The position numbers and the translations under genes were made by a program. From the NCBI GenBank assembly GCA_009809945.1, contig WTPW01000513.1, positions 110,604 to 174,603 on the forward strand: a DNA stretch of 64,000 nucleotides, in the 5' to 3' direction. This document shows positions 48,667 to 59,476 of the stretch, piece by piece (within the stretch, counting starts at the first letter, position 1; the number at the start of each line of letters is the position of its first letter). The notes beneath the pieces are model-generated. The model had not been told where the DNA came from and made no database searches. It was given only the letters and a program-made list of their open reading frames with translations. This DNA is from Gigaspora margarita. Lineage: Eukaryota; Glomeromycota; Glomeromycetes; Diversisporales; Gigasporaceae.

Positions 48667-49424
48667 GTTCAATGATGAACTCTATTTTTTACTTAGTAAA
48701 AGGTTCAAAAAAAACACATTTTGATTTTAATATGTGTAGAATCACATGCTGAACAAGTTTACTTAGAAGCCCAAAGCAGGTTAGCTTGACAAAAAAAGGG
48801 ATTTTATATTGGCAAATAACTTTAGCATATAGCCAACCTATTTTTTTTTTACAAAATAACTATGTTTTGCTACTAAGTAAAGTTGTTCAAAGCATAATTT
48901 TACACATAACTGCTAATTTAAAATTTGTAAATATTAGTTTTTGACAGAGTAACATTTTGAAAAAGTACAAAATTGACAAAATTTTAATATGGTTTTTAAG
49001 CCCAAAATTTTTTTCTTTTCTTGTTTTATATACCGCAAAATTTAATTTTAAGTTAATTAGTTAAACTGAGAAGGATCTTTAGCTCAAAGTTTATAGTAAA
49101 TTCATATGATTTTTTATAATTTTTATTATAAACTTATTTCTAGAGAACATGTTCTATGACTGTTATAATGATCTTGGGATCCTGTGATTGGATTTTGATA
49201 ATTATAGACTTATTGGAATTGTCTCATTGAGGTGAATACTTTGGTAGTAAAATCATCCAAAACAGATTACTGGTTCAAGAGTTATTTAATGTTAAAGTTT
49301 AAAAATTTTTAGAATTTTAATAATTTTAGCCAATCAAATCACAGTATTTGATGATTAGGTAGGGGGTGGGAGGGTAGCCTCTTAGTAGCAAAAAATCAGA
49401 TAATAAATGGCACTCTCCTAAGTT
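48667..49424. repeat. Single arm of the foldback family plus decayed repeats
   Basis: 48690-49140 matches the right arm of 34432-35228: TTACTTAGTAAAAGGT, then GCCCAAAGCAGGTTAGCTTGAC, then AGTAAAGTTGTTCAAAGCATAA. A G-rich word near 49360 recalls the ends of 21280-21889. No gene. Confidence 0.5.
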
Positions 49425-50945
49425 GTTTATTGTGTTTAAAAATTTGTATAGTATATTCATCTTGACTCGAAGTGTTACCTTTGTACTATTGCCATAGCTA
49501 GTCCTCTGTAAGTTACATAGTCTCTTCGTTATCATCTCATTTGGTAAGAATATGCACCTCCTTGGTTTTATTTGTTGATGAGTAATTTTTTGTTATTTGA
49601 TTCTACCTCTCAAGTATTTGTTCTTCCAGAAACTATTCACTTTGCTGTATATTCTACTCTTATAATCTACTTGGATTGCCTATAGTTTTGAACTATCTTT
49701 TTTGATAAAGCAGTTTTTTGTTTTTGATGTTACTGGTAATATATTACAACCTTTGCATGAAATAAGCTTTTCTAGTTTACTGTTAAGCATGTAGTGCTGT
49801 AATCTGATTTTATTTGTTATTTTATTTCATTTTTTAATCTTCTCTATATAATTTTCTAAATCTATGATCCACTTTAATTCTACTTTTTTTCATTTTCATA
49901 TCACATAAGAGTTTGGTATAATTAGATGTCTTATGTCACTTTTTTTACTTTTAATTTGTTCAACCAATTGTATAAACCATTTTGGCTATTTTCTATGTGG
50001 AATCTTTTGTATATTGTGGTATAATTTTGTTTAGCTTAGAATTTTATCACTAGTCTTGTTAGTGAATTGTTCGATTACTAAGATATTATGTTTATTTAGG
50101 CAGGTTTTTATAAGTTTTTTCTTGACCATATTATCTAAAATAGTATTTATTGATGTACCAAAAGCATCTAGTATAATTGGTCATATGCTATTATTTCTTC
50201 TTACTTGTATATCATTGCTAAATAGGCTCATTAATATTCTGGAAGACACACAGTTGTGTTTGATTACAGAGAATACTAGCTTTTCTTGCAGGATTGATCT
50301 GTTAGAATATGCTGAATTCTGAAGCTGCTATAGCCTAATTTTGAATATCTGATTATTGAAGTCAGTAGTATTAAGCATCTTTTCAATTGTTTAGCTATAT
50401 TGTACTTCTTGAATAAAAGTTGTATTTTGTAGGCCATACATATATGAATGATATAAAGTTGCCATTAGCAAACTTGTTGCAAATCTTCCTTTGTGTTTTA
50501 TTATCTTTGCTATTGCCCTGTCTAGTATTAGTTTCTTTAATATTGGTATATAGGCATTTTGGACTCTATAAGCAATTCTCATCAATATCACTATGTTTAC
50601 GATATATATTACCTATTGATTGTTATCTTTGCTAGATTTAGTTTGTTAATGGGCATCTTCGCTTTGTGAATAATTTTATCATAGATTTTTTTTTAATATT
50701 GCTTTTTGTGACCCAAATACCTAGGTATCTGATAGACAAGTTCTTCTTCACATTGTGTATCACTTCATTTTAAAAGATAAGTGGACCATGTATGATGGAT
50801 TGTTATACATGAGTACAGATTTTGCAAAGTTGTAGAAAGAGGATGCTACTTTGATTATTTCTTCTATTTCCTGTCTTGATTGAGCTACCTATATAGTATC
50901 ATCTATATAAGCAATCACTAAGGTTGAATATTAATATGTAATATC
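49425..50945 (-). pseudogene. Third LINE copy, piece 1 (C-terminal ORF2 to RT)
   Basis: This matches the minus-strand LINE over about 24140-25690. A readable minus-strand piece at 50591-50391 carries MRIAYRVQNAYIP and IIKHKGRFATSLL, against MTRIAYRVQNAYLP and MVKHKGRFASSLL in the intact-length copy, so it is closer to that LINE than to the plus-strand one. The copy is riddled with stops and is AT-shifted, suggesting greater age. It is cut by an insertion at 50944. Confidence 0.8.
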
Positions 50946-51114
50946 GGGAATGATGCTGAAATCAGATGATGCTGAAATCCACGTGATCATCGTATTATCA
51001 GATTTCCTAAAATTTCCAAAAATCGTGTAACAATCAATCTACACTATATCAAATGCTATAACCGGTCGGTATGCCTATAGTATGTCTATAGGCTGCATAA
51101 ACTGATATATATGT

Positions 51115-51305
51115 TGTGCGTCAGATTGAAACTTGCGTCAGATTGAATCTGACGCACGTCAGATGACCATCATTTGACCAGCATTAAATGATCAGCAACA
51201 ACTAGCCTAAACTAANTTCTAACTTTACCGTAATTTTACCCTAACCCTAATCTAATTTAGGCCGGGTTTTATCTGACGCAAGAATCGATCTGATGCACAA
51301 CATAT
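51115..51305. mobile_element. Small TIR element with TTGTGCGTCAGAT ends
   Basis: The left TTGTGCGTCAGATTGAAACT and the right, on the minus strand, TTGTGCATCAGATCGATTCT are inverted, with additional CTGACGC words inside. The ends are related to those of 7807-8805. Confidence 0.55.
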
Positions 51306-51312
51306 ATATAAA

Positions 51313-51475
51313 AGACTTTCTAACTGTATCAAAAAGGTGACCCTAACCCTAACCCTAACCCTAACCACAAGGCAAAAGGCGTTGATAAAACCAATAACAA
51401 AAAAAAATTTTTGCCTCGTGTTTAGAGTTAGGGTTAGAGTCACCTTTTTGATACAGTTAGAATGTCTTTTATATA
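51313..51475. repeat. Hairpin carrying telomere-type repeats
   Basis: GACTTTCTAACTGTATCAAA at the left pairs with its complement at the right end (near 51450). On the left arm are four tandem CCCTAA units at about 51341-51366. The right arm keeps TTAGAGTTAGGGTTAGAG. Confidence 0.6.
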
Positions 51476-51615
51476 TAGATATCAGGAATGGGTTATAGCA
51501 TTCGATTATGTATGTAGATCGATTGTTTACACGATTTTCAGAAATTTTAGGAAATCCGATGATATGATGATCACGTGGATTTCAGCATTATCTGATTTCA
51601 GCATCATCCCCGACA

Positions 51616-51904
51616 TGTAATATCATTAATTGGAATTATTACTATTATTGTTTAATCTTTATAGGACTTCTGCACTTTATTCATTAATGAATCATAGTAT
51701 ATTCAGCAAAAGATCAGCAACAAAGTCTCTTCCTGGTCAATTCCGTTAGCAATCTTGTACTTTTTTGTTTTCTTTATTGTAGTAATAACTTGATTAGTTC
51801 TAGCATTGAATATATCCATTATTATTTCAACTATATTTGTTGGAAGTCCAATTCTCAGTAGTGACTACAACAGCAAATTTATAATAGCATAATCTTCATC
51901 AGAA
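51616..51904 (-). pseudogene. Third LINE copy, piece 2 (RT)
   Basis: Matches about 25690-25960 of the minus-strand LINE. The region corresponds to the RT palm around IDQGE and the following helices. It breaks off near 51900 and resumes at about 59049. Confidence 0.7.
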
Positions 51905-52400
51905 AATTTTTATATAGATATATATCGATATATAGCAATAAATCGATGAATATCGATTAGAAAATAATGGCATATATCGATAATTTAAGTTATATAACGA
52001 TACATAACTAAAAAACGATATATACTGGTAAATGATAAATATCGTTAAATAACTAATTATTGATATATATCGATTATATTAATATCGATATAAATCATTT
52101 ATTAGATTCATATCGCAATCTAGCAGACCTATTACTATCGATATATAGCGATATTTGTTAATTATCGATAAATAACCTATTAAAAATATTTGATACATAT
52201 CGAAAATTAACCAAATATCGCTATATATCGATAGTAATAGGTTTGCTACATTGCGATATGAATCTAATAAATGATTTATATCGATATTAATATAATCAAT
52301 ATATACTGATAATTAGTTATTTAACGATATTTATCATTTACCGGTATATATCGATATGTTTGCTCTTTAACGATATTTAGTCTTTTCCTGATATATAGCA
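51905..52400. repeat. Large ATCGATAT-rich palindrome
   Basis: Arms of about 150-170 bp centre near 52175. ATTACTATCGATATATAGCG at 52131 pairs with CGCTATATATCGATAGTAAT near 52220, and TACTGGTAAATGATAAATAT pairs near 52330. ATCGAT words dominate. Non-coding. Confidence 0.65.
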
Positions 52401-54529
52401 AAAAGATATATTTTATTAGACTGGGCTGAATTAGTAGATCATACCAAGGACGCGTTTGTTAATATTTTTTGAAATTTTCAAAATATTTCGATGATCGTAG
52501 TACAAGATCAGATTAGATTTTTGTTTATTTTTTTGTTTATAATTTAGATCTTCTATCACTTTTACATTGTTTTTTCGTTTTTGTTATTTTTTTTTGTTAC
52601 GTTTCATTTCGTTTAGTATCATTTTGTTTCATTTGTTTTTTCATTTTTTTCTTTTATTTATTATTTTTTAATTTTTTTTTATTTTATTTCTACAAAAAAA
52701 CACTTTTTTGCATGAAATATAGTGACTTTCTAACACCTTGCGCAAGGCAACACATTGGTGTTGTCCTAGTTGGTGTCATTGCTGGTGTTGTAGTTAATAT
52801 CGTCGTTGGAATTGTCGCTAGCTGGTGTCGTTAGTGTTCTTGTGGAATAGCTTTACGTGCCTCTCAGGTATTCTTGTAGATGGTATTGCGTAGATTTTTA
52901 GTGTTTTTGTAGGTGGTCCATTTGTTTTTCTTCTCTTGCATTCATACAGGGTAGTCTTGCTCGTTTCTCTTGCATTCGTATAGGGGTGGTCTTGCTCGTT
53001 CTCTTGCGTTCGTATGGGGTCGTATGGGTAATTTTTCTTGTTTCTCTTGCATTTGTATGGGTGGTATAACACTAACACTTCTGAGAAATAGTTTTTTTAT
53101 TTTTTTTACTTACTATGTTTTTAGAAAGTAGCGTAAATAAGCGAATATAAGCGAATAGAAGTAGGGTTGGGGGCACAGAAAAAAATTTGGGCATGCCCTC
53201 TCTTATTGTGCCCTGGGCATGCCCCCTATATATAAATTATATGATATGCAGCATAGCAAGCTTTAATTCTGATTGGTCAATTACTAAATTATTATCGCAT
53301 GACTTTAAATAAATAAATTCCGAACCTACATTTATTCTATCTATAGTAAAAATAATTCAGAAAATAAAAGAAATAATTTAGAAGTTGGCAATAGAATACA
53401 CTTTTTGTCTTATAGATTAAAGTAATTTGAAAATTTTTTTTAACATTCTGTATAAATATAGGTTATTCAACAAAGTTTTTAAAAGCTACAATATATTAGA
53501 TATAGAGTATGCGTAGGATATATATAATTACATTTTATGTTCTATACTTTTTATATTCTATATACATATATTACTTTATTGATAGTTGACAATTTTTTAA
53601 TTAATGTATATTATTTATTATTTATCTTGTTATTAAACATTTATTAATTAGTAAGTAATTGATAAATAAATTGCTTCAAGTTTTTTTTCAATCAGATACA
53701 TATTAATAATAGTTATCAGAATTAATAAAATTTGTTTTCAAATTTATTTTTATTGCCAACAGATTTTGTATTACCAAATGATTCACAAAAATTGACCAAT
53801 AGATAGCCAATTAATGCACTCTAATTCACATGATTCAGATTTATAATTACATGATAGGGGCATGCCTTTTGGCTCAGAGGCATGCCCCAGGCATGCCCAT
53901 AGGAGCATGCCCCTAAGGCATGCCCTGGGACACTATGCCCTCAACCCTAAATAGAAGCGAATATGAGCGAATAGAAGCAAATATAATAGTTTATTTTTTT
54001 AGTTTTCATTTTTTTTCGTTATTTTTTTTGGTTTTACTTTTTGTTTTTTGTTCTTTTTTTTATTTTTTAATTCTTTTAGAACTTTGTACAAGAAAATGAC
54101 GTAACTATTCTGGCACTTTACAAGAACACCAATTCTAACTTCTCTGGCACTTTGCAAGTAGTAGCGAATATGTGCAAATATAAGCAAATATAATCGAAAA
54201 TAAGCAAATATAAGCAAATATAAGCAAATATAATAGTTTATTTTTTTTCATTTTTATTTTATTTTCGTTATTTTTTTTCGGTTTTGTTCTTTTTTGGTTT
54301 TATTTTTTTGTTATTTTTTTTATAATAATATATAATAAAATATGTAATATTTAAAATATAATATATAATAATAAATAAAAAAATAAAATTTTATATTAAA
54401 TTGCGAAAACTTGCGAATATTGTATATTTAATTTAAAATAATATATAATAATAATAATAAATAAAAAAGCATGATTATGTGAACAGATGCATTTTGTATA
54501 TTNATTATAAACTANCATGGATATGTNNC
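52401..54529. repeat. Satellite-like and T-rich repeat DNA
   Basis: Near 52430 is AGTAGATCATACCAAGGACG, a counterpart of words at 48420, 54850 and 56820. From 52850 to 53060 a GGTGGTCTTGCTCGTT-type repeat of about 60 bp recurs. At 53170-53225 and 53860-53940 the word GGGCATGCCC recurs as inverted ends of an insert of about 780 bp. Tracts of AAGCAAATAT follow at 54180-54230. Isolated N bases occur from 54503 onward. No gene. Confidence 0.45.
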
Positions 54530-54687
54530 GATTATAATCACTATCNTTATATATCGATTAATATCTATATNAGATATATATCNATTACTATCACTATCGA
54601 TAGATCGCGGCAGGGTAGTGTGTAATCGATATATATCCACATGGTTAGTAATCGATATATATCTATATATAAAATTTGCTAATGTTA
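54530..54687. repeat. ATCGAT-rich element end
   Basis: Ends TATATAAAATTTGCTAATGTTA, like the end at about 257. It shares TTTGCTAATGT with the TACATTAGCAAA elements. Several unresolved bases lie between 54527 and 54583. Confidence 0.45.
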
Positions 54688-55320
54688 CATAAGATCTTAC
54701 AAACTATAATATAAGCAAAATATTATGTAATATATTTCAAAATATTTTGAAATATCAAATTTTTGAAATATTACGAAAGTAATTTCAAATTATTTTAAAA
54801 TATATTATGAAATATTTTGAACCTTTTCAAAATATTTTAGAACTAGGAAACCAAGCTGGATCAGTAGATCTGTAACCTGCATTGCGTATTAGACAGATTT
54901 TTCGAAATAGTTCGAAATAGTTTGATGATATTCAAATTCTGTTTTACAAGATCAGATTAGATCTTTTGTTTATGGGTGTTATTTTATGGAGACATGTCTC
55001 CATGGAGACCCTTTATATGAATAGCCAATCAAAATTAAGCATGTGACTAGATAATATGTTGCTTATTATTGGCCAATTAAAATTTCCTACAAACTTTCTA
55101 ACTTTTATAATACAAACCACAAATAAAAATTTCCTAACCCTAAATATGATTGGCTGTTATATGTAGGGTCGCCATGGAGACATGTCTCCACATACAATTT
55201 TCTTTTGTTTATAATTAAATCTTCTATTATGTTTTTTTTCAATTTTGTTTTCATTTTTTGTTTTCATTTGTTTTTTTTTTCATTTTTGTTTTATTTATTT
55301 TTTAATTTTTTTATTTTATT
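54688..55320. repeat. ATTTCGAAAT-type repeats and a small ATGTCTCCA inverted pair
   Basis: TTTCAAAATATTTTGAAATAT words at 54735-54840 are followed by AAACCAAGCTGGATCAGTAG (about 54849), also found at 56819 and inverted at 48448. GGAGACATGTCTCCATGGAG near 54990 and CCATGGAGACATGTCTCCA near 55173 bracket ~180 bp, a probable MITE. No gene. Confidence 0.45.
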
Positions 55321-56510
55321 TTTATTTTGGCACTTTACAAGAAAAACAACCAACTTTTCGAAACCTTGCGTATACCAACTACAACTTCTGACACTTTTAA
55401 GAACACACCCTTAGCAATTTCTAAATTTTTAAGAATGCTTCTTTAAAGAAATAGGCACAAGTTTTTGCAAGTTTTTGCAAGTTTTTGTAAGTTCTTGCAA
55501 GGTTTTGCTTTATTTATTTTTCATTTCGTGTTTTTTTGTTTTTGTTTTTTTAGTTTATTTTTAAAAATTTTTTTATTAATTTATTTTTTTCAGCACTTTG
55601 TGAGAAAAACAAACAACTTTCAAAACATTGCGCATGCCAACTATAACTTCTAACACTTTCAAGAACACACCCTTAGCAATTTTTAAATTTTCAAAAATGC
55701 TTCTTTAGAGAAATGTGCAAAAGTTTCACAAGTTTTCGCAAGTTTTTGCAAGTTTTTGCAAGGTTTCGCTTCATTTATTTTTTCATTTTGTGTTTTTTGT
55801 TTTTGTTTTTTTGGTTTATTTTTAAATTTTTTTTTATTAAATTATTTTATTTCAGCACTTTGCAAGAAAAACAACTAACTTTTCAAAACCTTGCGCATAC
55901 CAACTACAACTTCCAATACTTTCAAAAATATACCTTCAACAATTTCTAAATTTTCAAGAATGCTTTTTTAGAGAAATAGGCACAAGTTTTCACAAGTTTC
56001 ACAAGTTTTCACAAGTTTTTGCAAGTTTTTGCAAGTTTTTGCAAGTTCTTGCAAGGTTTCACTTCATTTATTTTTTCATTTTATGTTTTTTGATTTGTTT
56101 TTGTTTTTTTGGTTTATTTTTAAAATTTTTTTATTAATTTATTTTATTTTGGCACTTTGTGAGAAAAATAAAACTTTTTAAAATATTGCGCATACCAACT
56201 ACAACTTCCAACACTTTCAAGAACACACACTCAGCAATTTTTAAATTTTTAAGAACACATTTTTAGAGAAATAGGCACAAGTTTTCACAAGTTTTTGCAA
56301 GTTTTTGCAAGTTCTTGCAAGGTTTCGCTTCATTTATTTTTTCATTGTGTTTTTTGTTTTTGTTTTTTTTTTGGTTTATTTTTAAAATTTTTTTATTAAT
56401 TTATTTTATTTTGGCACTTTGTGAGAAAACAAACAACTTTTCAAAACCTTGTGCATACCAACTGCGACTTCTGACACTTTCAAGAAAACAAAAAAGCGAA
56501 GATAATAGCT
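55320..56510. repeat. Tandem array of about five ~260-300 bp units
   Basis: The word CACTTT(G/A)(T/C)(G/A)AGAAAAAC starts each unit at about 55330, 55594, 55856, 56154 and 56415. It is followed each time by a CCAACTACAACTTC-like word, CAATTTCTAAATTTT, a run of CAAGTTTTTG copies and a T-rich part with TTTTTGTTTTTG. The short hydrophobic ORFs here come from the T-rich part and are not genes. Confidence 0.75.
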
Positions 56511-56644
56511 AACTATAAAGTGAGTGAAAATAAGTGTGTAGAATTAGTTTTTTGTATATAGTAATAGAATTAGATACGATGAAGTGCAAAAGTAGTTTAA
56601 AATATTTGTAATAATGTAAAAATAATACGTAATATATAATAAAG

Positions 56645-58571
56645 TACATTAGCAAATTTATAGTACTGAAATCTTTCGAAAGATCTTGCGGACCTGCATT
56701 ATCTTTTGAAAGATTTTGCTAATGCAATTAATTTGAAAAGATTTTGCAATATATTTCAAAATATTTTAGTATTCGAAATATTTCAAAATATTTTTTGAAA
56801 CTATGTTAGACATGTGAAACCAAGCTGGATCAGTAGATCTGCAACCTGAATCATGCTGGTACCAAGAGCACATTGTTCAAAATGTTTTGATAATGTTTGA
56901 ATATAATCTACAAACTCTGTATTACAAGATCAGATTGATCTGTTTATAGATCTTCAGTTTTTATATTGTTTTTTTTTATTTGTTTTTTTTATTTTTTTTG
57001 TTCGTTTTGTTTTTTCTCTTTGCTTTATTTTTTTCTTTTTTTTTTTTTATCTATTTTTTAATTTTTTTTCTTTTTATTTCGGCACTTTACAAAAACACCA
57101 ACCTAACTTCTCTGGTGATTTGCAAAAAAACCTACAACTTTTCGCAACTTTGCAAGAATGCAGATTTGACTTTGCAAGCCAACTCAGATGACACTTTGCA
57201 AGAACACAACTATTACTTCGCAATTTCTAAATTGCCAAGAACGTTTTTTTAAAGAAATAGTTTTAGTTGAGCGCAAGTCTTCGCATGGTTTCACTATTTT
57301 TTTTTTTCGTTTGGCACTTTTTTGTTTTTGTTTTTTTTTTAAATTTTTTTTTTATTAATTTAATTTATTCTGGCACTTTGCAAGAACACAACCCTTACTT
57401 CCTGGCACTTTTAAAAAAACCAATCCAGACTATTTGCCATTTGGTGAACATGAAAAATGGAGATTTGGGGCTTCTTTTTTTTTTTATTTAGTTTGTTATA
57501 TTTTTTGTTTTTTCATTTGTATTTTTTTATTTTTTCACTTCTCTACTATTTTTAGGAAGTATTTAAAAAGAGCGAAACAAAGATGATAGCCAAAACAAAA
57601 GAAATAGCCGAAACAAAATGATAGTTAAAACAAAGAAGTGAAATAATAGCTAACTGCAGAGTGAGCAAAAATAAGTGTGTAGGACTAGTTTTTTATGGAA
57701 TTATATATGATGAAGTGTGAAAGTATTTTAAAATACGGTTTTGTTTTCATTTTTTTTGTTTTTTTTTGGTTCATTTTTTTTTGGTTTTATTTTTTTTATT
57801 CAGTTTGCTTATATTTTTTGTTTTTTTTTTATTTTTTATTTTTTTACTTCTACACTATTTTTAGAAAGTATTTAAAAAAGAGCGAAACGAAGACGATAGA
57901 AAAAACAAAAGAAATAACTGAAGCAAAACAATTGTTAAAACAAAAAAGCGAAATAATAGCTAACTGTGGGGTGAGCGAAAATAAGCATGTAGGACTAGTT
58001 TTTTTGAAATTATATAAGACGAAGTGCGAAAGTATTTTAAAATACATTTTCGTTTTCATTTTTTCCTTTTTTTTGGATTTATTTTTTTCGTTGTTTTTTT
58101 TATTTTTTTTTTGTATAATAATATATAATAAAAATATAATATTGAATAAAAATATATATTTAATTTAAAATAAATTTAAAATATAATGTATAATAATAAA
58201 TAAAAAAATATAAAATTTTATATTGAATTGCTAAAATATGTGAAACTATTTGAAAACGTTACAAAACTATAATTATGTAAATATGTATATCGTTTATTGT
58301 GATAATATGCAAAATATTACCTCCTGCAATCTTAGAAAGAGAATAATTAGGTACAGGGTTGCATTGTTTTTATTTGTTCTATTTGCAATATTTCACAATA
58401 TATTTCAAAATATTTCAAAATTTCTTTCAAAATATTTCGAAAGAAATACATGCTAAAATCTTTCGAAAAATTGCGATTCTTCGAAAGATTTCGTGTCAAT
58501 CGCAATTCTTTTGAAAGATTTCGGTATACAATTACTTTTGAAAGATTTCATATATTTATTTTGCTAATGTA
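56645..58571. mobile_element. TACATTAGCAAA element, copy B
   Basis: The left end TACATTAGCAAATTTATAG and the right end TTTATTTTGCTAATGTA are inverted. CTTTCGAAAGAT-type palindromes sit near both ends (56665-56740 and 58440-58550). The middle contains diverged copies of the 55.3-56.5 kb unit and T-rich tracts at 56965-57075 and 57730-58120. Non-coding; ORFs within are low complexity. Confidence 0.6.
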
Positions 58572-59048
58572 TGTATTAATTAAAAATGTATATTTAATAA
58601 ATGTAAAATATAATGTATAATAATAATAAATAAAAAAATATAAAATTTTATATTAAATTGCGAAACCATGTGAAATATTGTGAAAACCTGTAAAAAGCAA
58701 GATTATGTGAATATGTATATTGTTTATTTATTTTTAAAAAATTTGAAAATTTGTGAAAATATTGCGAAACAATGCGAAAATATCAAAATTTTACCTTCTG
58801 CACACATTAGTTTATTGATCTGCATGAGTATGTGACCCCTGTAGAGAAGGTAATTTGCATTTTTTATTTGGTCTATTTCACAATATTTCGCAATATATTT
58901 TAAAATATTTTAAAATAATAACTGTAATATACCGTAATATAACATAATATATTACGTAATAAACCGTATCAAACGTAAGATTTTTGTTATATTACGGGCC
59001 ATAATATCTTATGTAAGATTACATATATATAATTCAATGATATGTTTT
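58572..59048. repeat. Partial repeat of the same family and a TTACGTAATA palindromic tract
   Basis: 58600-58900 repeats the right part of copy B (AATGTATAATAATAATAAAT, GCAAGATTATGTGAATATGT). 58920-59025 is a run of TAATATAACATAATATATTACG-like inverted words. No gene. Confidence 0.4.
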
Positions 59049-59300
59049 AGGAGTGGAAGATGAATTATATTGTAGGCTTTCGATATATCTTGTATTAAGA
59101 TCCAAAGCTCTTTGTTGTGTGTTTTGGCATCTTCTATAATGTGTTGAAGTTGTTGAATCAGGAGCATATCGATGTAAATAGAAGTACCATGTTGTTTACA
59201 TTGGATAGAATTCCTGTTTATTGGAGCGCTTTTGTTAATCTTTTATTTATTATTTTTGTAAAGATTTTACATATATAATCTATTAACGTTATTGAGCATG
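59049..59300 (-). pseudogene. Third LINE copy, piece 3 (RT)
   Basis: Matches about 25945-26200 of the minus-strand LINE (TGTTGAAGTTGTTGAATCAG against TGTTGGAGTTGTTGGATCGG). It ends at GAGCATG, where the TIR element begins. Confidence 0.75.
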
Positions 59301-59476
59301 GCAGGCTTTCATTGTAATTGGTTAATTTTTCATAGATCATTTTGTGATCTTTGTAGAATTTTATTGGTTCAGAGAATTAGATTTTGTATAATGATATTGT
59401 TTATAATTAATGTGCGATTCAATTGAAATTCGATACCAGTTAGTATACCGGTTAGAAAAATTAGAAAAGCGGCAAA

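Larger units (their letters stand above)
50944..51615. mobile_element. MULE-like or hAT-like TIR element inside the third LINE
   Basis: The ends TCGGGAATGATGCTGAAATC and TCGGGGATGATGCTGAAATC (opposite strand) start TIRs of about 110 bp that include ATCCACGTGATCATC. The flanks TATGTAATA and CATGTAATA suggest an 8-9 bp duplication; 9 bp would fit MULEs. LINE homology resumes directly after. Two further inverted units are nested in it, at 51115-51305 and 51313-51475. One N at 51216. Confidence 0.65.

Noticed and set aside
51320-51475. A true chromosome end at the CCCTAA tract
   Set aside because: Only about four units are present, inside a hairpin with transposon DNA on both sides.
55205-58168. 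Several hydrophobic Phe/Leu-rich ORFs that look like membrane proteins
   Set aside because: They arise from T-rich simple sequence in tandem or transposon DNA, with no start, splice or conservation support.
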